A stretch of DNA of 64,000 bases from Lachnospira pectinoschiza (GTDB lineage: Bacteria; Bacillota; Clostridia; Lachnospirales; Lachnospiraceae). The stretch lies in the NCBI RefSeq assembly GCF_900103815.1, contig NZ_FNHZ01000002.1, positions 347,925 to 411,924 on the forward strand, given 5' to 3'. Positions 17,943 to 26,183 of the stretch are shown here, piece by piece. A model generated the notes under the pieces. It searched no databases, was not told where the DNA came from, and saw only the letters and a list, made by a program, of their open reading frames with translations. Position 1 is the first letter of the stretch; each line of letters starts with the position of its first letter. The translations under genes and the position numbers were made by a program.

Positions 17943-18728
17943 TTATGATAAAATTTGTGGGAAACGCTCCCTTAATGTATCAACTACTCTCTTGGCCTCG
18001 TAGTTACCATGTTTCTTAACATCTGCTACAGCCTTCTCCATGACATAAGAATACTTCACATTATCAAGCATAGTAATATCATTATAATTATCACCAAAGG
18101 CCATACATTCATTAGACTGTAGCTTAAAATATTCCTTAATCTGATTAATAGCCTTACCCTTAGAAACGCTTGTCTCCATAAAGTCTAAGTAAAGATCACC
18201 AGATACAGCAATACTTGCCTTACCCTGCCATCTATCAAAGAAATAGTCTCTAGAATTAGAGATACCTGAAAGGTCACAAACAGCCACCTTTAAAATATCT
18301 TCCTTAATCTCACTAAAATCCTCTACTAGAGTTGTATGATAGTTAACTACCTCAGTCATTCTGTGATGATATTCCTTAGTCTTAGGCTTAATATAAGCAG
18401 TCTTTTGTCCTGAAACTAAGACCTCACAATTAGCTCTATTATAAACATCATCAATAATTTCAAGGGCTAAGTCTCTCTCCATAGCTGTCTTAGCTATTAC
18501 CTTATCCTTATAAGCTACTAATGCACCGTTCTCAGCAATATATACCAAATCCTTTGAAACAGGCTCAAATAGTCTCTTTAGAGAGGTAATCTGTCTACCT
18601 GATGCAGCAGCAAAATGTATTCCCGACTTTAAAAGCTTAGCTATTGCTCTTAAAGTTTCTTCATCTACACTCTGTGCCCCATTAAGAAGTAGTGTACCAT
18701 CTAAGTCACTTGCTATAAATCGTATCAT
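17943..18728 (-). CDS. Cof-type HAD-family phosphatase
   Basis: The product is about 261 residues from the ATG at 18728 (MIRFIASDLDGTLL), which has AAAGGTG six bases upstream and lies directly after the maf stop codon. Motif I is DLDGT, motif II a SGR (AASGRQ), motif III a Lys within SVSKGKAINQI, and motif IV GDNYNDITML. A C2-type cap sits between motifs II and III. Such enzymes dephosphorylate sugar phosphates, flavin or pyridoxal phosphates; the substrate is not evident. It is co-transcribed with maf and rlmH. Confidence 0.88.
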   Translation of the reverse strand: MIRFIASDLDGTLLLNGAQSVDEETLRAIAKLLKSGIHFAAASGRQITSLKRLFEPVSKDLVYIAENGALVAYKDKVIAKTAMERDLALEIIDDVYNRANCEVLVSGQKTAYIKPKTKEYHHRMTEVVNYHTTLVEDFSEIKEDILKVAVCDLSGISNSRDYFFDRWQGKASIAVSGDLYLDFMETSVSKGKAINQIKEYFKLQSNECMAFGDNYNDITMLDNVKYSYVMEKAVADVKKHGNYEAKRVVDTLRERFPQILS

Positions 18729-18729
18729 A

Positions 18730-19350
18730 TTAACACCTTTCATAATCTATTCTATATCCTAATTTATAAAGTTCAAGACATATTCTTGCTACTGGCAAGC
18801 CAACTACATTATTATAGTCGCCCTCAATAGCCTTAATATAGGCGGCAAAAAGCCCCTGAATTCCATATGCCCCTGCCTTATCATAAGGCTCTTTAGTTGA
18901 TATGTAGGCCTCCACACTCTCATCTGTTAAAGGATAGACTAAAACTTCTGTCTTCTCACTAAAGCTAATCTCTTTAGCCTCCACTTTATCGCCCACGCCA
19001 CTTGTCTTAATAAGACAAACTCCTGTGTAAACCTGATGAGCATTATCAGAAAGTCCCTTAATCATTCTTCTAGCATCTTCCTTATCCTTAGGCTTAGTTA
19101 GAATCTCGCCCTTGTGATAAACTACTGTATCTGCGCCAATAATCACACAATCAGAGAGGTCTTCCCCTCTTCCCTTTAGCATATCAAATACAGCTCTTGC
19201 CTTCCTTCTTGAAAGTTCCTTCACATAATCGTAAGGAGGCATTAGTTCAATGTCCTCACTTGCCTGACTAGTTATAATCTCAAATTTAATACCGACCTGC
19301 TCTAAAAGTTCCTTTCTTCTAGGAGAAGCAGAAGCTAAAATAATTCTCAT
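18730..19350 (-). CDS. maf: Maf-family nucleotide pyrophosphatase
   Basis: The product is about 206 residues from the ATG at 19350 (MRIILASASPRRKELLEQ). The longer reading from 19377 lacks a good site, while AAAGGA precedes the inner ATG. Maf/YhdE proteins hydrolyse dTTP, UTP and modified nucleotides to monophosphates and are linked to septum control. Motifs include SASPRRKELL, GADTVV with the catalytic Asp, KPKDKEDA and YDKAGAYGIQG. It is the first gene of the cluster that includes the HAD phosphatase and rlmH. Confidence 0.95.
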   Translation of the reverse strand: MRIILASASPRRKELLEQVGIKFEIITSQASEDIELMPPYDYVKELSRRKARAVFDMLKGRGEDLSDCVIIGADTVVYHKGEILTKPKDKEDARRMIKGLSDNAHQVYTGVCLIKTSGVGDKVEAKEISFSEKTEVLVYPLTDESVEAYISTKEPYDKAGAYGIQGLFAAYIKAIEGDYNNVVGLPVARICLELYKLGYRIDYERC

Positions 19351-19442
19351 AATTAAATTCCTTTCTCGACCTACCATGTCCTATATTAACATTCTTTTAT
19401 GAAAAATAAAAGTCCAAAAAGAAATTTTGTTCGTTTCTAATC

Positions 19443-19476
19443 TAAAGAAAAGGGATAGAAAAATTTTCCTATCCCT
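19443..19476 (-). terminator. leuA terminator
   Basis: AGGGATAG / CTATCCCT hairpin (19451-19476), followed on the minus strand by TTTTCTTT, just downstream of leuA. Confidence 0.65.
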
Positions 19477-19563
19477 AAATTATAAACTTAGTCAAACAGA
19501 CCTTTTAATCCACTTTTAAAGTTTGATTTCTTTATTTCCCAAGACTTCTAGTTATCAAGGCTT

Positions 19564-21225
19564 TTACTTATCAAGACTTCTATTCATAGCTGACTCAACC
19601 GCATCAATAGAAGCTCTAATAATATCGTGATCAATACCAATACCAAAGTAGCCCTTGCCATCATCGCCCTCAATACCTACATAGGCAATAGCCGAAGCAC
19701 CAGAACCACTCTTTAAGGCATGCTCTTCATAAACTGTAATATTACATGGCTTATTAAAATGTTTAGCAAGTGCGTTACTTACTGCATCAAGACGACCCTT
19801 ACCAGCTGCATTAACTGTAAGAGACTGTCCATTTTCTTCAATAGTAACTGCTGTCTGAATTCCATCTTCCTGCTTAAAATGTACCTCTGTAATCTTAAAG
19901 TTTGGTGTGTATTTCTTATATCTCTTCTCAAAAATTTCAAGAACCTCTTCTGGCGCTAATTCCTTATGAGCATTATCAGAAACATCCTTTACAGCATAGC
20001 CTAAATCCTCTCTCATCGCCTTTGGAATAAGCATACCGAAGTTTCTCTCTAAAACGTAGGCAACGCCACCCTTACCAGACTGGCTGTTAATTCTAATAAC
20101 ATCAGAATCATAAGTTCTACCAACATCCTCTGGATTAATTGGAAGATATGGTACAGTCCAAAGATCTGGATTGTGGTCGATTCTATAGTGCATTCCCTTT
20201 GAAATAGCATCCTGATGAGATCCTGAGAAAGCTGCAAATACTAACTTACCACAATATGGATGTCTATCAGAAATTGTCATCTGAGTAAGCTTTTCATAAG
20301 TCTGTGCAAGCTCAGGCATATCAGATAAATCAAGCTTTGGATCAACACCATGTGAATACATATTCATAGCAAGTGTAATAACATCTACATTACCAGTTCT
20401 CTCACCATTACCAAAAAGTGTACCCTCAATTCTATCAGCACCAGCAAGTAATCCAAGCTCAGAATCGGCAACGCCTGTACCTCTGTCATTGTGTGGATGA
20501 AGGGATACGATAACATTTTCCCTATTATGCATGTTCTTACACATGTACTCTACCTGACTAGCATAAACATGAGGAAGCGACATCTCAACAGTTACCGGTA
20601 AATTAATGATGCACTTCTTGTCTTTTGTTGGCTGCCACTGGTCAATAACTGCGTTACAAACCTCAAGGGCATATTCTGGCTCTGTGCCTGTAAAAGACTC
20701 GGGGCTGTATTCAAATAAATAGTTACCGCCATCTGCCTCAGCTAATTCCTTTAAAAGCTTAGCGCCTTCAATAGCGATCTTCTTAATTTCTTCCTTAGAC
20801 TTAGCAAATACCTGCTCTCTTTGTGCAAGAGATGTAGAATTGTAAACATGGATGATTGCTCTTGGAGCACCCTTAACTGCCTCAAAAGTCTTCTTAATAA
20901 TATGAGGTCTAGCCTGAGTAAGTACCTGAATTGTTACATCCTCAGGAATCATATTATTCTCAATTAAAGTACGGCAAAACTCATACTCTGTCTCTGATGC
21001 TGCAGGGAAACCAATCTCGATTTCCTTAAAGCCCACCTTAATTAACATCTTGTAAAACTCTAACTTCTCAGCCAAGCTCATTGGTTCTATTAAAGCCTGG
21101 TTGCCATCTCTTAAATCAACAGAACACCAAATTGGTGCCTTATCCACGTATTCCTTCTTAACCCAGTCATTGCACTCAACTGGTGGCATAAAGTAGCCTC
21201 TCTTGTACTGCTTGTAATTAAACAT
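19564..21225 (-). CDS. leuA: 2-isopropylmalate synthase
   Basis: The protein has 553 residues; AGGAGGAAAGGT precedes the ATG. The TIM-barrel HMGL-like domain carries WCSVDLRDGNQAL with the metal-binding Asp, GFKEIEIGFPAAS, and VSLHPHNDRGTGVADSELGLLAGADRIEGT with the His pair. A C-terminal LeuA dimer/allosteric domain covers about 440-553 (SGSGASAIAYV). It condenses acetyl-CoA with 2-oxoisovalerate, the first committed step of leucine synthesis. This is the long LeuA type with feedback domain. A T-box leader precedes it, so expression depends on uncharged tRNA-Leu. Confidence 0.96.
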   Translation of the reverse strand: MFNYKQYKRGYFMPPVECNDWVKKEYVDKAPIWCSVDLRDGNQALIEPMSLAEKLEFYKMLIKVGFKEIEIGFPAASETEYEFCRTLIENNMIPEDVTIQVLTQARPHIIKKTFEAVKGAPRAIIHVYNSTSLAQREQVFAKSKEEIKKIAIEGAKLLKELAEADGGNYLFEYSPESFTGTEPEYALEVCNAVIDQWQPTKDKKCIINLPVTVEMSLPHVYASQVEYMCKNMHNRENVIVSLHPHNDRGTGVADSELGLLAGADRIEGTLFGNGERTGNVDVITLAMNMYSHGVDPKLDLSDMPELAQTYEKLTQMTISDRHPYCGKLVFAAFSGSHQDAISKGMHYRIDHNPDLWTVPYLPINPEDVGRTYDSDVIRINSQSGKGGVAYVLERNFGMLIPKAMREDLGYAVKDVSDNAHKELAPEEVLEIFEKRYKKYTPNFKITEVHFKQEDGIQTAVTIEENGQSLTVNAAGKGRLDAVSNALAKHFNKPCNITVYEEHALKSGSGASAIAYVGIEGDDGKGYFGIGIDHDIIRASIDAVESAMNRSLDK

Positions 21226-21348
21226 AAACCTTTCCTCCTAATTCTAGTGCTCTTACTTATGAAAATGTGTCAAAAGCCTAAAGACAAATAAAGCCACTAA
21301 TTTATCTTTAGCCAAACGCTTTTAAGTCTCCCTTCCCAAAGAGGCTAT

Positions 21349-21628
21349 AAAAAAACGTCTCTTAAAGGTTTCCCTTTAAGAGACGAATAAAATCCGCGTT
21401 ACCACTCTTATTCATAGTAAAACTATGCACTCACCAAATACTTTCATATTCTGACCATTATAACGGTTGGCATTCCGTCTAGCCCTACAGTTATTAAAAA
21501 TAATTTCAGGTAGCTGCTCCAAGGCGAGTTCATTACTTCTCTTTATCTATCTTTCACCAACCGATAGCTCTCTGTATTCCGATTCATAACTACTATTCCT
21601 CTTCATCGCATTTCAAATATTGAATTAT
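21349..21628 (-). promoter_or_regulatory. T-box riboswitch of leuA (probable leucine)
   Basis: The minus-strand leader contains the T-box sequence AGAGTGGTAACGCGG (around 21394-21410) and a Stem I region with the AGAG-type internal motif. A terminator stem (CGTCTCTTAAAGG / CCTTTAAGAGACG, 21356-21385) is followed by seven T residues. A CTC triplet in AATGAACTCGCCTTGG, near the base of Stem I, is the likely leucine specifier. The leader precedes leuA and would allow readthrough when tRNA-Leu is uncharged. Confidence 0.9.
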
Positions 21629-21634
21629 ATTAAA

Positions 21635-21663
21635 ACTATAAACTATCAATATTTGTTTGTCAA
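21635..21663 (-). promoter_or_regulatory. Promoter of the leuA T-box transcript
   Basis: TTGACA (21658-21663), a 17-bp spacer and TATAGT (21635-21640) on the minus strand give a start near 21628, just before the T-box. Confidence 0.7.
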
Positions 21664-21669
21664 TAAGTT

Positions 21670-23031
21670 TTATAACTTCTTTAAATAACTAATTTCCTCT
21701 TTAGTTACCTCTTCTCTTGAGTATCTAGCCTTTTCATAAGCCTCAGTTATCTTAGCTGCCTTTTCTTCATCCTCAATAATAAGCTTAGAAGAAATATCGC
21801 CAGGCATTAATTTATCCGGCTTTAAGCCATTTTTCTTATATTTAGTATAACGCTTCTTTGACTTGGCGTATTTTTTGAAAATCTTTCTATAGCTATCATT
21901 ATTAGATAAGCCCTTAGATGACTCCTTCTTTAAGGTCTCGTAAGCCTTATCCTTTGAAATCTTCTCTTCCTTTAAAAATTCCACTTCATCAAATTCATCA
22001 AGCTTAGTCCTTTTAAAGCTCTTCGCATACTTAAATACTAGGTAAATTACTGAAACTGCCAAAGCAATTACCAGCACAAGGGCAAAGGCCTCAAAAATAG
22101 CATTAAAGATAGCTGCATTATCATTTGCTGTGGAATCTGCAAAGCCAATATCATAACCTGAACTTGCCTCATCACTAGAAGAAGCTGAATCTGTTGAATC
22201 CCCACCAGATCCCCAAAGTATAAGAATAAACTTAATAATTAGCTTTACAATGGCAAATAAAAATCCGCCGATTATACTAAATAAATTTCCGTACTTACCG
22301 TAATAGAAAAGGTACATGAAAACTGCCATAACTAAGGCAATTACAAAGGTTACGGTTACATTTGCATTAATAATTCTATTAAGGGGGAACTCTGACTTTC
22401 CGGAGTTAACCTTAATAACCTTATTAAGTTCCTTTACCTGATTATAAATTAGGCTAGATAGGACAAATACTACAAATAAAAGCACCATAAGGCCCACAAG
22501 GCCATCATTATTATTGCTACCACCAAGCACGTAGCCCACAAACATTACAAGGGCATAGGCTGGATGCATTCTTTCTTTAATTACAGAACTTGAGTAAACA
22601 TCCTCGTCTGCTGCAGATTTTAAATTAGATACAAAATCCTTAGAAACCGGAGAATTATTAGCAAGCTCTGTAAGCTTATTCATGGCGTTCTTAATTCTAA
22701 TTGAACGAAGTGATATTACAAGTGTAGCAAGAAAAAAAGTCACAATCTCAAGGTCATTTCTTGCAAAGGCAAGGCTTGCTACTGGGAATATCAAATTAAT
22801 TATCATAAAGGCTGTAAAATTATTAACCTTACGTCTAACAATATAAAGAGCTACTGTTGGAATAATACACAGTAAACATAGGACTATATCAGTATTTGGC
22901 CTATTGGCAATACCAATAATAGCCATAACTTCAATGGCAAAAAATACCACAAACTGTGTGAAAATTTCTAGGAAGGTTTCTAATACGTTAAGCCTTTTGT
23001 TAGTTTTACTAATCTTTGTTGGCTGTCCCAT
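21670..23031 (-). CDS. Multi-pass membrane protein with DUF4129-like tail
   Basis: The protein has 453 residues, with about eight or nine membrane helices. There are two clusters before residue 120, four in the middle, and one around 313-335. A basic cytoplasmic tail follows. The end (AYEKARYSREEVTKEEISYLKKL) resembles the DUF4129 domain at the C-terminus of transglutaminase-like proteins in MoxR operons. No transglutaminase Cys-His-Asp domain is visible. The start overlaps the upstream DUF58 stop codon (TAATG), so translation is coupled. Its role is probably in surface or envelope processing with MoxR and DUF58; this is context only. Confidence 0.75.
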   Translation of the reverse strand: MGQPTKISKTNKRLNVLETFLEIFTQFVVFFAIEVMAIIGIANRPNTDIVLCLLCIIPTVALYIVRRKVNNFTAFMIINLIFPVASLAFARNDLEIVTFFLATLVISLRSIRIKNAMNKLTELANNSPVSKDFVSNLKSAADEDVYSSSVIKERMHPAYALVMFVGYVLGGSNNNDGLVGLMVLLFVVFVLSSLIYNQVKELNKVIKVNSGKSEFPLNRIINANVTVTFVIALVMAVFMYLFYYGKYGNLFSIIGGFLFAIVKLIIKFILILWGSGGDSTDSASSSDEASSGYDIGFADSTANDNAAIFNAIFEAFALVLVIALAVSVIYLVFKYAKSFKRTKLDEFDEVEFLKEEKISKDKAYETLKKESSKGLSNNDSYRKIFKKYAKSKKRYTKYKKNGLKPDKLMPGDISSKLIIEDEEKAAKITEAYEKARYSREEVTKEEISYLKKL

Positions 23032-24161
23032 TAAAGCTTACCTCCTATATTCTGATCAATCTCAAACTCCAAGCTCTTTAGCTCTGTAAACTGCGATATA
23101 TTTTCTCCCCTAAAATGTGGCACCACCCAGAGAGAATCCTTATCGTTTTTAAATTTCTCGTTAATTAAGTCTACTAATTCCTTCTGTCTATTAGCAGAAA
23201 TAATTACATAGATTGAATCTCTTTTAATCTGAACTTCCTTAATAATTTCCTTAAAGTCTCGCTTCTCCTTGCTTGCATCAACTCTAGCAAGTAGCGCGTT
23301 AATAGTCTTTAAATGAGCAACGCCAGAACCTGACGTGAGCTTAATCTCAGCTCCTTCAAGGTAATCTCTTGCATTTGAGTAAAGGGATAAATTAACCCCT
23401 TCCTTTAAAAACTTAGTGGCAAAGCCTGAACAAAGCTCAATACTATTCTCAATAATCTCAAGGGATTCAAGCTGTCTGTCCTTTTCTAAGTTAAGTAAAA
23501 TGCATACATTTCTACTCATGGTCTCATCATATTCATTAACCATAAGCTGACCGGTTTTAGCAGAAGCCTTCCAGTTAACGGACTTTAAATTATCATTATA
23601 GTTGTATTCTCTAATTGAGCGGAAAGCAAACTTATCCTCGAATAGATACTTCTTCTTAGTTAAGTCCCCTTCAAGGCTATTATTAATAATTCCAAGCTTA
23701 TTAACGTCAATAGCCTGTGGGTAAACTGTAATAAAGGCAGTATCGTCCTGCTTGCATACATTTACCTCATCCATAAATACACCGTTAAATACAATCTCTA
23801 AATTATCTAGTGTAAAGACGCCTCTTTTAAGACACTTAATAGGAATACGTCTTGTGATCTTCTGATTAGGACCTAGGGAAAACACGTCATTTCTATAGGT
23901 TCTATCTGTAGTTGTAGAGTTAGTATCAATATCTGTAAAATACAAGCTCTTATCTAATTGAAATTTAGTGTTAATCATAGCTAAGGGCAATTTCTTAGCG
24001 TTGCTAACAGTTAAGACTAAATTGGTTGAATCCCCACGAATCACATTTCTGCTTTCGAAATTTAGATTCATTTTCAAATTCTTAGACCAATTCTTTCTAT
24101 AAAGAGTAACAACAAAGAAGTAAACAAGTGCCACAGCTACTATCATTAAAATAATATTCAT
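23031..24161 (-). CDS. DUF58 protein of a MoxR operon
   Basis: The protein has 376 residues, with one N-terminal membrane helix (about 2-19). A beta-rich domain follows, then the DUF58 signature FRSIREYNYNDNLKSVNWKA at about 180-200, leading into a vWA-like fold (NVCILLNLEKDR, LYSNARDY). DUF58 proteins pair with MoxR AAA ATPases and are thought to assist protein or metal-centre maturation near the membrane. Both ends overlap neighbouring genes by TAATG junctions, so MoxR, DUF58 and the membrane protein form one coupled operon. Confidence 0.9.
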   Translation of the reverse strand: MNIILMIVAVALVYFFVVTLYRKNWSKNLKMNLNFESRNVIRGDSTNLVLTVSNAKKLPLAMINTKFQLDKSLYFTDIDTNSTTTDRTYRNDVFSLGPNQKITRRIPIKCLKRGVFTLDNLEIVFNGVFMDEVNVCKQDDTAFITVYPQAIDVNKLGIINNSLEGDLTKKKYLFEDKFAFRSIREYNYNDNLKSVNWKASAKTGQLMVNEYDETMSRNVCILLNLEKDRQLESLEIIENSIELCSGFATKFLKEGVNLSLYSNARDYLEGAEIKLTSGSGVAHLKTINALLARVDASKEKRDFKEIIKEVQIKRDSIYVIISANRQKELVDLINEKFKNDKDSLWVVPHFRGENISQFTELKSLEFEIDQNIGGKL

Positions 24162-25108
24162 TACTTATCCCATTCCTCTGTAGGCACATTAATTTCGCTA
24201 ACGATTCTATCAATAATCTGTTCTTTGTTGTCACGAGCAAAGGCACCGGATGATAGAGAAAGTCTATGAGCAAAGCAAACTCTAGCTAAAGACTTAATAT
24301 CTTCTGGTACAACATAAGTTCTTCCTGATACATATGCAAATGCTCTCGCAGCATTCACCATAGCAATTGACGCTCTAGGACTAATACCGATGGAAATGTC
24401 CACGCTATTTCTAGTCTTAGTAGCAATATTGACAATATATTCAATTAAAGATGGATGGATAAAGACTTCCTTTACCTCTTCTCTCATCTCTAAGATATCT
24501 TTTGTAGTAACTACGCTTCTAATGGATTCAATAGGGCTTGCCTTTAAAAATCTAGTAAGAATCTCCTTCTCACCTTCCTCGCTTGGATAACCCATATTAA
24601 TCTTCATTAAAAATCTATCTAACTGAGCCTCTGGTAACTCGTAAGTACCAGCAGTCTCAATAGGGTTCTCAGTGGCAATAACGATAAATGGTGCATCTAG
24701 CTTAAAACTAGTTTCATCAACTGTTACCTGTATTTCTTCCATACATTCAAGAAGTGCTGACTGAGTTCTTGGTGTCGCTCTGTTAATTTCATCGGCCAAT
24801 AAAATATTAGTAAAAATTGGACCTCTTCTAAACTTAAACTCTTCTTCCTTCTGGTTATAGATATGAATACCTGTAATGTCTGATGGAAGTAAATCTGGTG
24901 TAAATTGGATTCTCTTAAAGTTACCCTCTATGCTTTTAGCAAATGTTTTAGCAAGCATTGTCTTGCCTGTTCCTGGAACATCCTCTAGTAGTACATGGCC
25001 AGATGCTAAAACACTTGTTAAAATCAACTTTGTAACATCCTCTTTATCTACGATAACCTTATTGACGTTATCTAAAACTAGTTTACATTTATCCTGATTA
25101 TTAAACAT
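24161..25108 (-). CDS. MoxR-family AAA+ ATPase
   Basis: The protein has 315 residues, preceded by GGAGGTTTTTC. Walker A is EDVPGTGKTMLAK at about 38-50, Walker B is LLADEINRA, sensor 1 is ATENPIE, the arginine finger region is PEAQLDRFLMKI, and the C-terminal lid contains SPRASIAMVNAARAFA. MoxR ATPases act as chaperones with vWA/DUF58 partners. It is the first gene of the three-gene operon, and its stop overlaps the DUF58 start. Confidence 0.95.
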   Translation of the reverse strand: MFNNQDKCKLVLDNVNKVIVDKEDVTKLILTSVLASGHVLLEDVPGTGKTMLAKTFAKSIEGNFKRIQFTPDLLPSDITGIHIYNQKEEEFKFRRGPIFTNILLADEINRATPRTQSALLECMEEIQVTVDETSFKLDAPFIVIATENPIETAGTYELPEAQLDRFLMKINMGYPSEEGEKEILTRFLKASPIESIRSVVTTKDILEMREEVKEVFIHPSLIEYIVNIATKTRNSVDISIGISPRASIAMVNAARAFAYVSGRTYVVPEDIKSLARVCFAHRLSLSSGAFARDNKEQIIDRIVSEINVPTEEWDK

Positions 25109-25145
25109 GAAAAACCTCCGATTGTCTTTGTTTCATACGCTTTTT

Positions 25146-25174
25146 AGTATAGCAAGCAGAGATTATTCATTCAA
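25146..25174 (-). promoter_or_regulatory. Promoter of the MoxR operon
   Basis: TTGAAT (25169-25174), a 17-bp spacer and TATACT (25146-25151) on the minus strand lie about 38 bp upstream of the MoxR start codon. Confidence 0.65.
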
Positions 25175-25190
25175 TAAAAAGAATATAAAA

Positions 25191-25646
25191 TTATTCTTCC
25201 ATTGGCATATCTTGGTTAACGTCAATTCCTCTTGGTGGAACTGGTGTTGAGAAAACGATCTGAGTTGATGTACGACCGAATTTCTGAAGCTGTCCAATAA
25301 ATGTATCAAGCTCTAAAGTACTTGGGAAGATAACCTTAAGTAACATTGAATAATTACCTGTTACACAATTACATTCTACAACGTTAGTACATGACTTAAT
25401 AAATGGATAAAATTCTGGCTTCTGGGCTGGAGCTACTTCAAGATTAATAAAAGCTGTAATATGATATCCAAGCTTTAACTGATTAATCTTAACCTCATAG
25501 CCTTCAATGATTTCTTCTTTTTCAAGTCTTTCAATTCTTGCTGATACAGCAGGTGATGATAAAAATACGTTCTCTGCTAAAGCCTTAAGTGGCATTCTTG
25601 CGTTCTGCTGTAATAATGTGATTATCTTCTTATCAATCTTATCCAT
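25191..25646 (-). CDS. Lrp/AsnC-family transcriptional regulator
   Basis: The protein has 151 residues. An N-terminal helix-turn-helix (about 1-50; LLQQNARMPLKALAENVFLSSPAVSARIERLE) precedes a RAM ligand-binding domain (about 65-145; GYHITAFINLEVAP, VVECNCVTGNYSMLLKV). Lrp-family proteins sense amino acids and form octamers; the ligand is not evident. The ATG is preceded by AAGGAGG. The transcript has a promoter and an intrinsic terminator upstream of this ribosome binding site, suggesting attenuation. A normal-length family member. Confidence 0.93.
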   Translation of the reverse strand: MDKIDKKIITLLQQNARMPLKALAENVFLSSPAVSARIERLEKEEIIEGYEVKINQLKLGYHITAFINLEVAPAQKPEFYPFIKSCTNVVECNCVTGNYSMLLKVIFPSTLELDTFIGQLQKFGRTSTQIVFSTPVPPRGIDVNQDMPMEE

Positions 25647-25657
25647 AATTCCTCCTT

Positions 25658-25702
25658 AAAATAAAAAGAGACAATTCTAGCTATCGCGGCTAAAATTGTC
25701 TC
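25658..25702 (-). terminator. Intrinsic terminator inside the lrp leader
   Basis: A 14-bp stem with one G-U pair (GAGACAATTTTAGC / GCTAGAATTGTCTC) and a 7-nt loop is followed by TTTTTATTTT, then directly by the AAGGAGG of the Lrp gene. Its position between a promoter and the coding region suggests an attenuator. Confidence 0.7.
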
Positions 25703-25727
25703 CTTCGACATTCATTAATACTTTTCT

Positions 25728-25756
25728 ATAATAAACCTAATTTAATTAATTATCAA
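25728..25756 (-). promoter_or_regulatory. Promoter of the Lrp-family gene
   Basis: TTGATA (25751-25756), a 17-bp spacer and TATTAT (25728-25733) on the minus strand, close to consensus. Confidence 0.75.
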
Positions 25757-25804
25757 GTGTTTTTTGTTAATTTAAATAAGTTTTCTTATGATATAGTTTA
25801 TTTA

Positions 25805-26122
25805 TTACTTATTCTCTTCTTCAATATCTTCAGCTTCATAGAGTTCTTCATATTCCATAGCATCAAGCTCTTCATCAAAAGCATCTGAAACTATCTCATA
25901 TTCCTCATCAGAGCCGATATTCTCTAGTACTGGCTCACCGTTTGGATCCTCTTCGTATCTGTAAAGATAAACCTCATCGTTATCTGCTGCCTCACCCTCA
26001 AGTGGTAAAAGCGCTATATATGTATTCTCACCAGCTGGGAAAATTCTAACGATTGCACATTCGCATGTCTCACCGCCATCAAGGGCAAGTGTAACTGTGC
26101 TATATTCTGAATTATTTGCCAT
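25805..26122 (-). CDS. DUF1292 family protein
   Basis: The protein has 105 residues and is acidic. The first half has the DUF1292 pattern (VTLALDGGETCECAIVRIFPAGENTYIALLPLEG, EVYLYRYEED). The C-terminal third is an acidic, Glu/Asp-rich tail. The family (YrzB-like) is widespread in Firmicutes and has no assigned biochemical role; it is often found near ruvX/yrrL genes, which are not present here. A normal ribosome binding site precedes the ATG. Confidence 0.85.
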   Translation of the reverse strand: MANNSEYSTVTLALDGGETCECAIVRIFPAGENTYIALLPLEGEAADNDEVYLYRYEEDPNGEPVLENIGSDEEYEIVSDAFDEELDAMEYEELYEAEDIEEENK

Positions 26123-26183
26123 AATTATCTCCTTTTCATGCTTACTGCATAAGCTTTTCTTTATCTAACCTTTTAAAAGGGTA

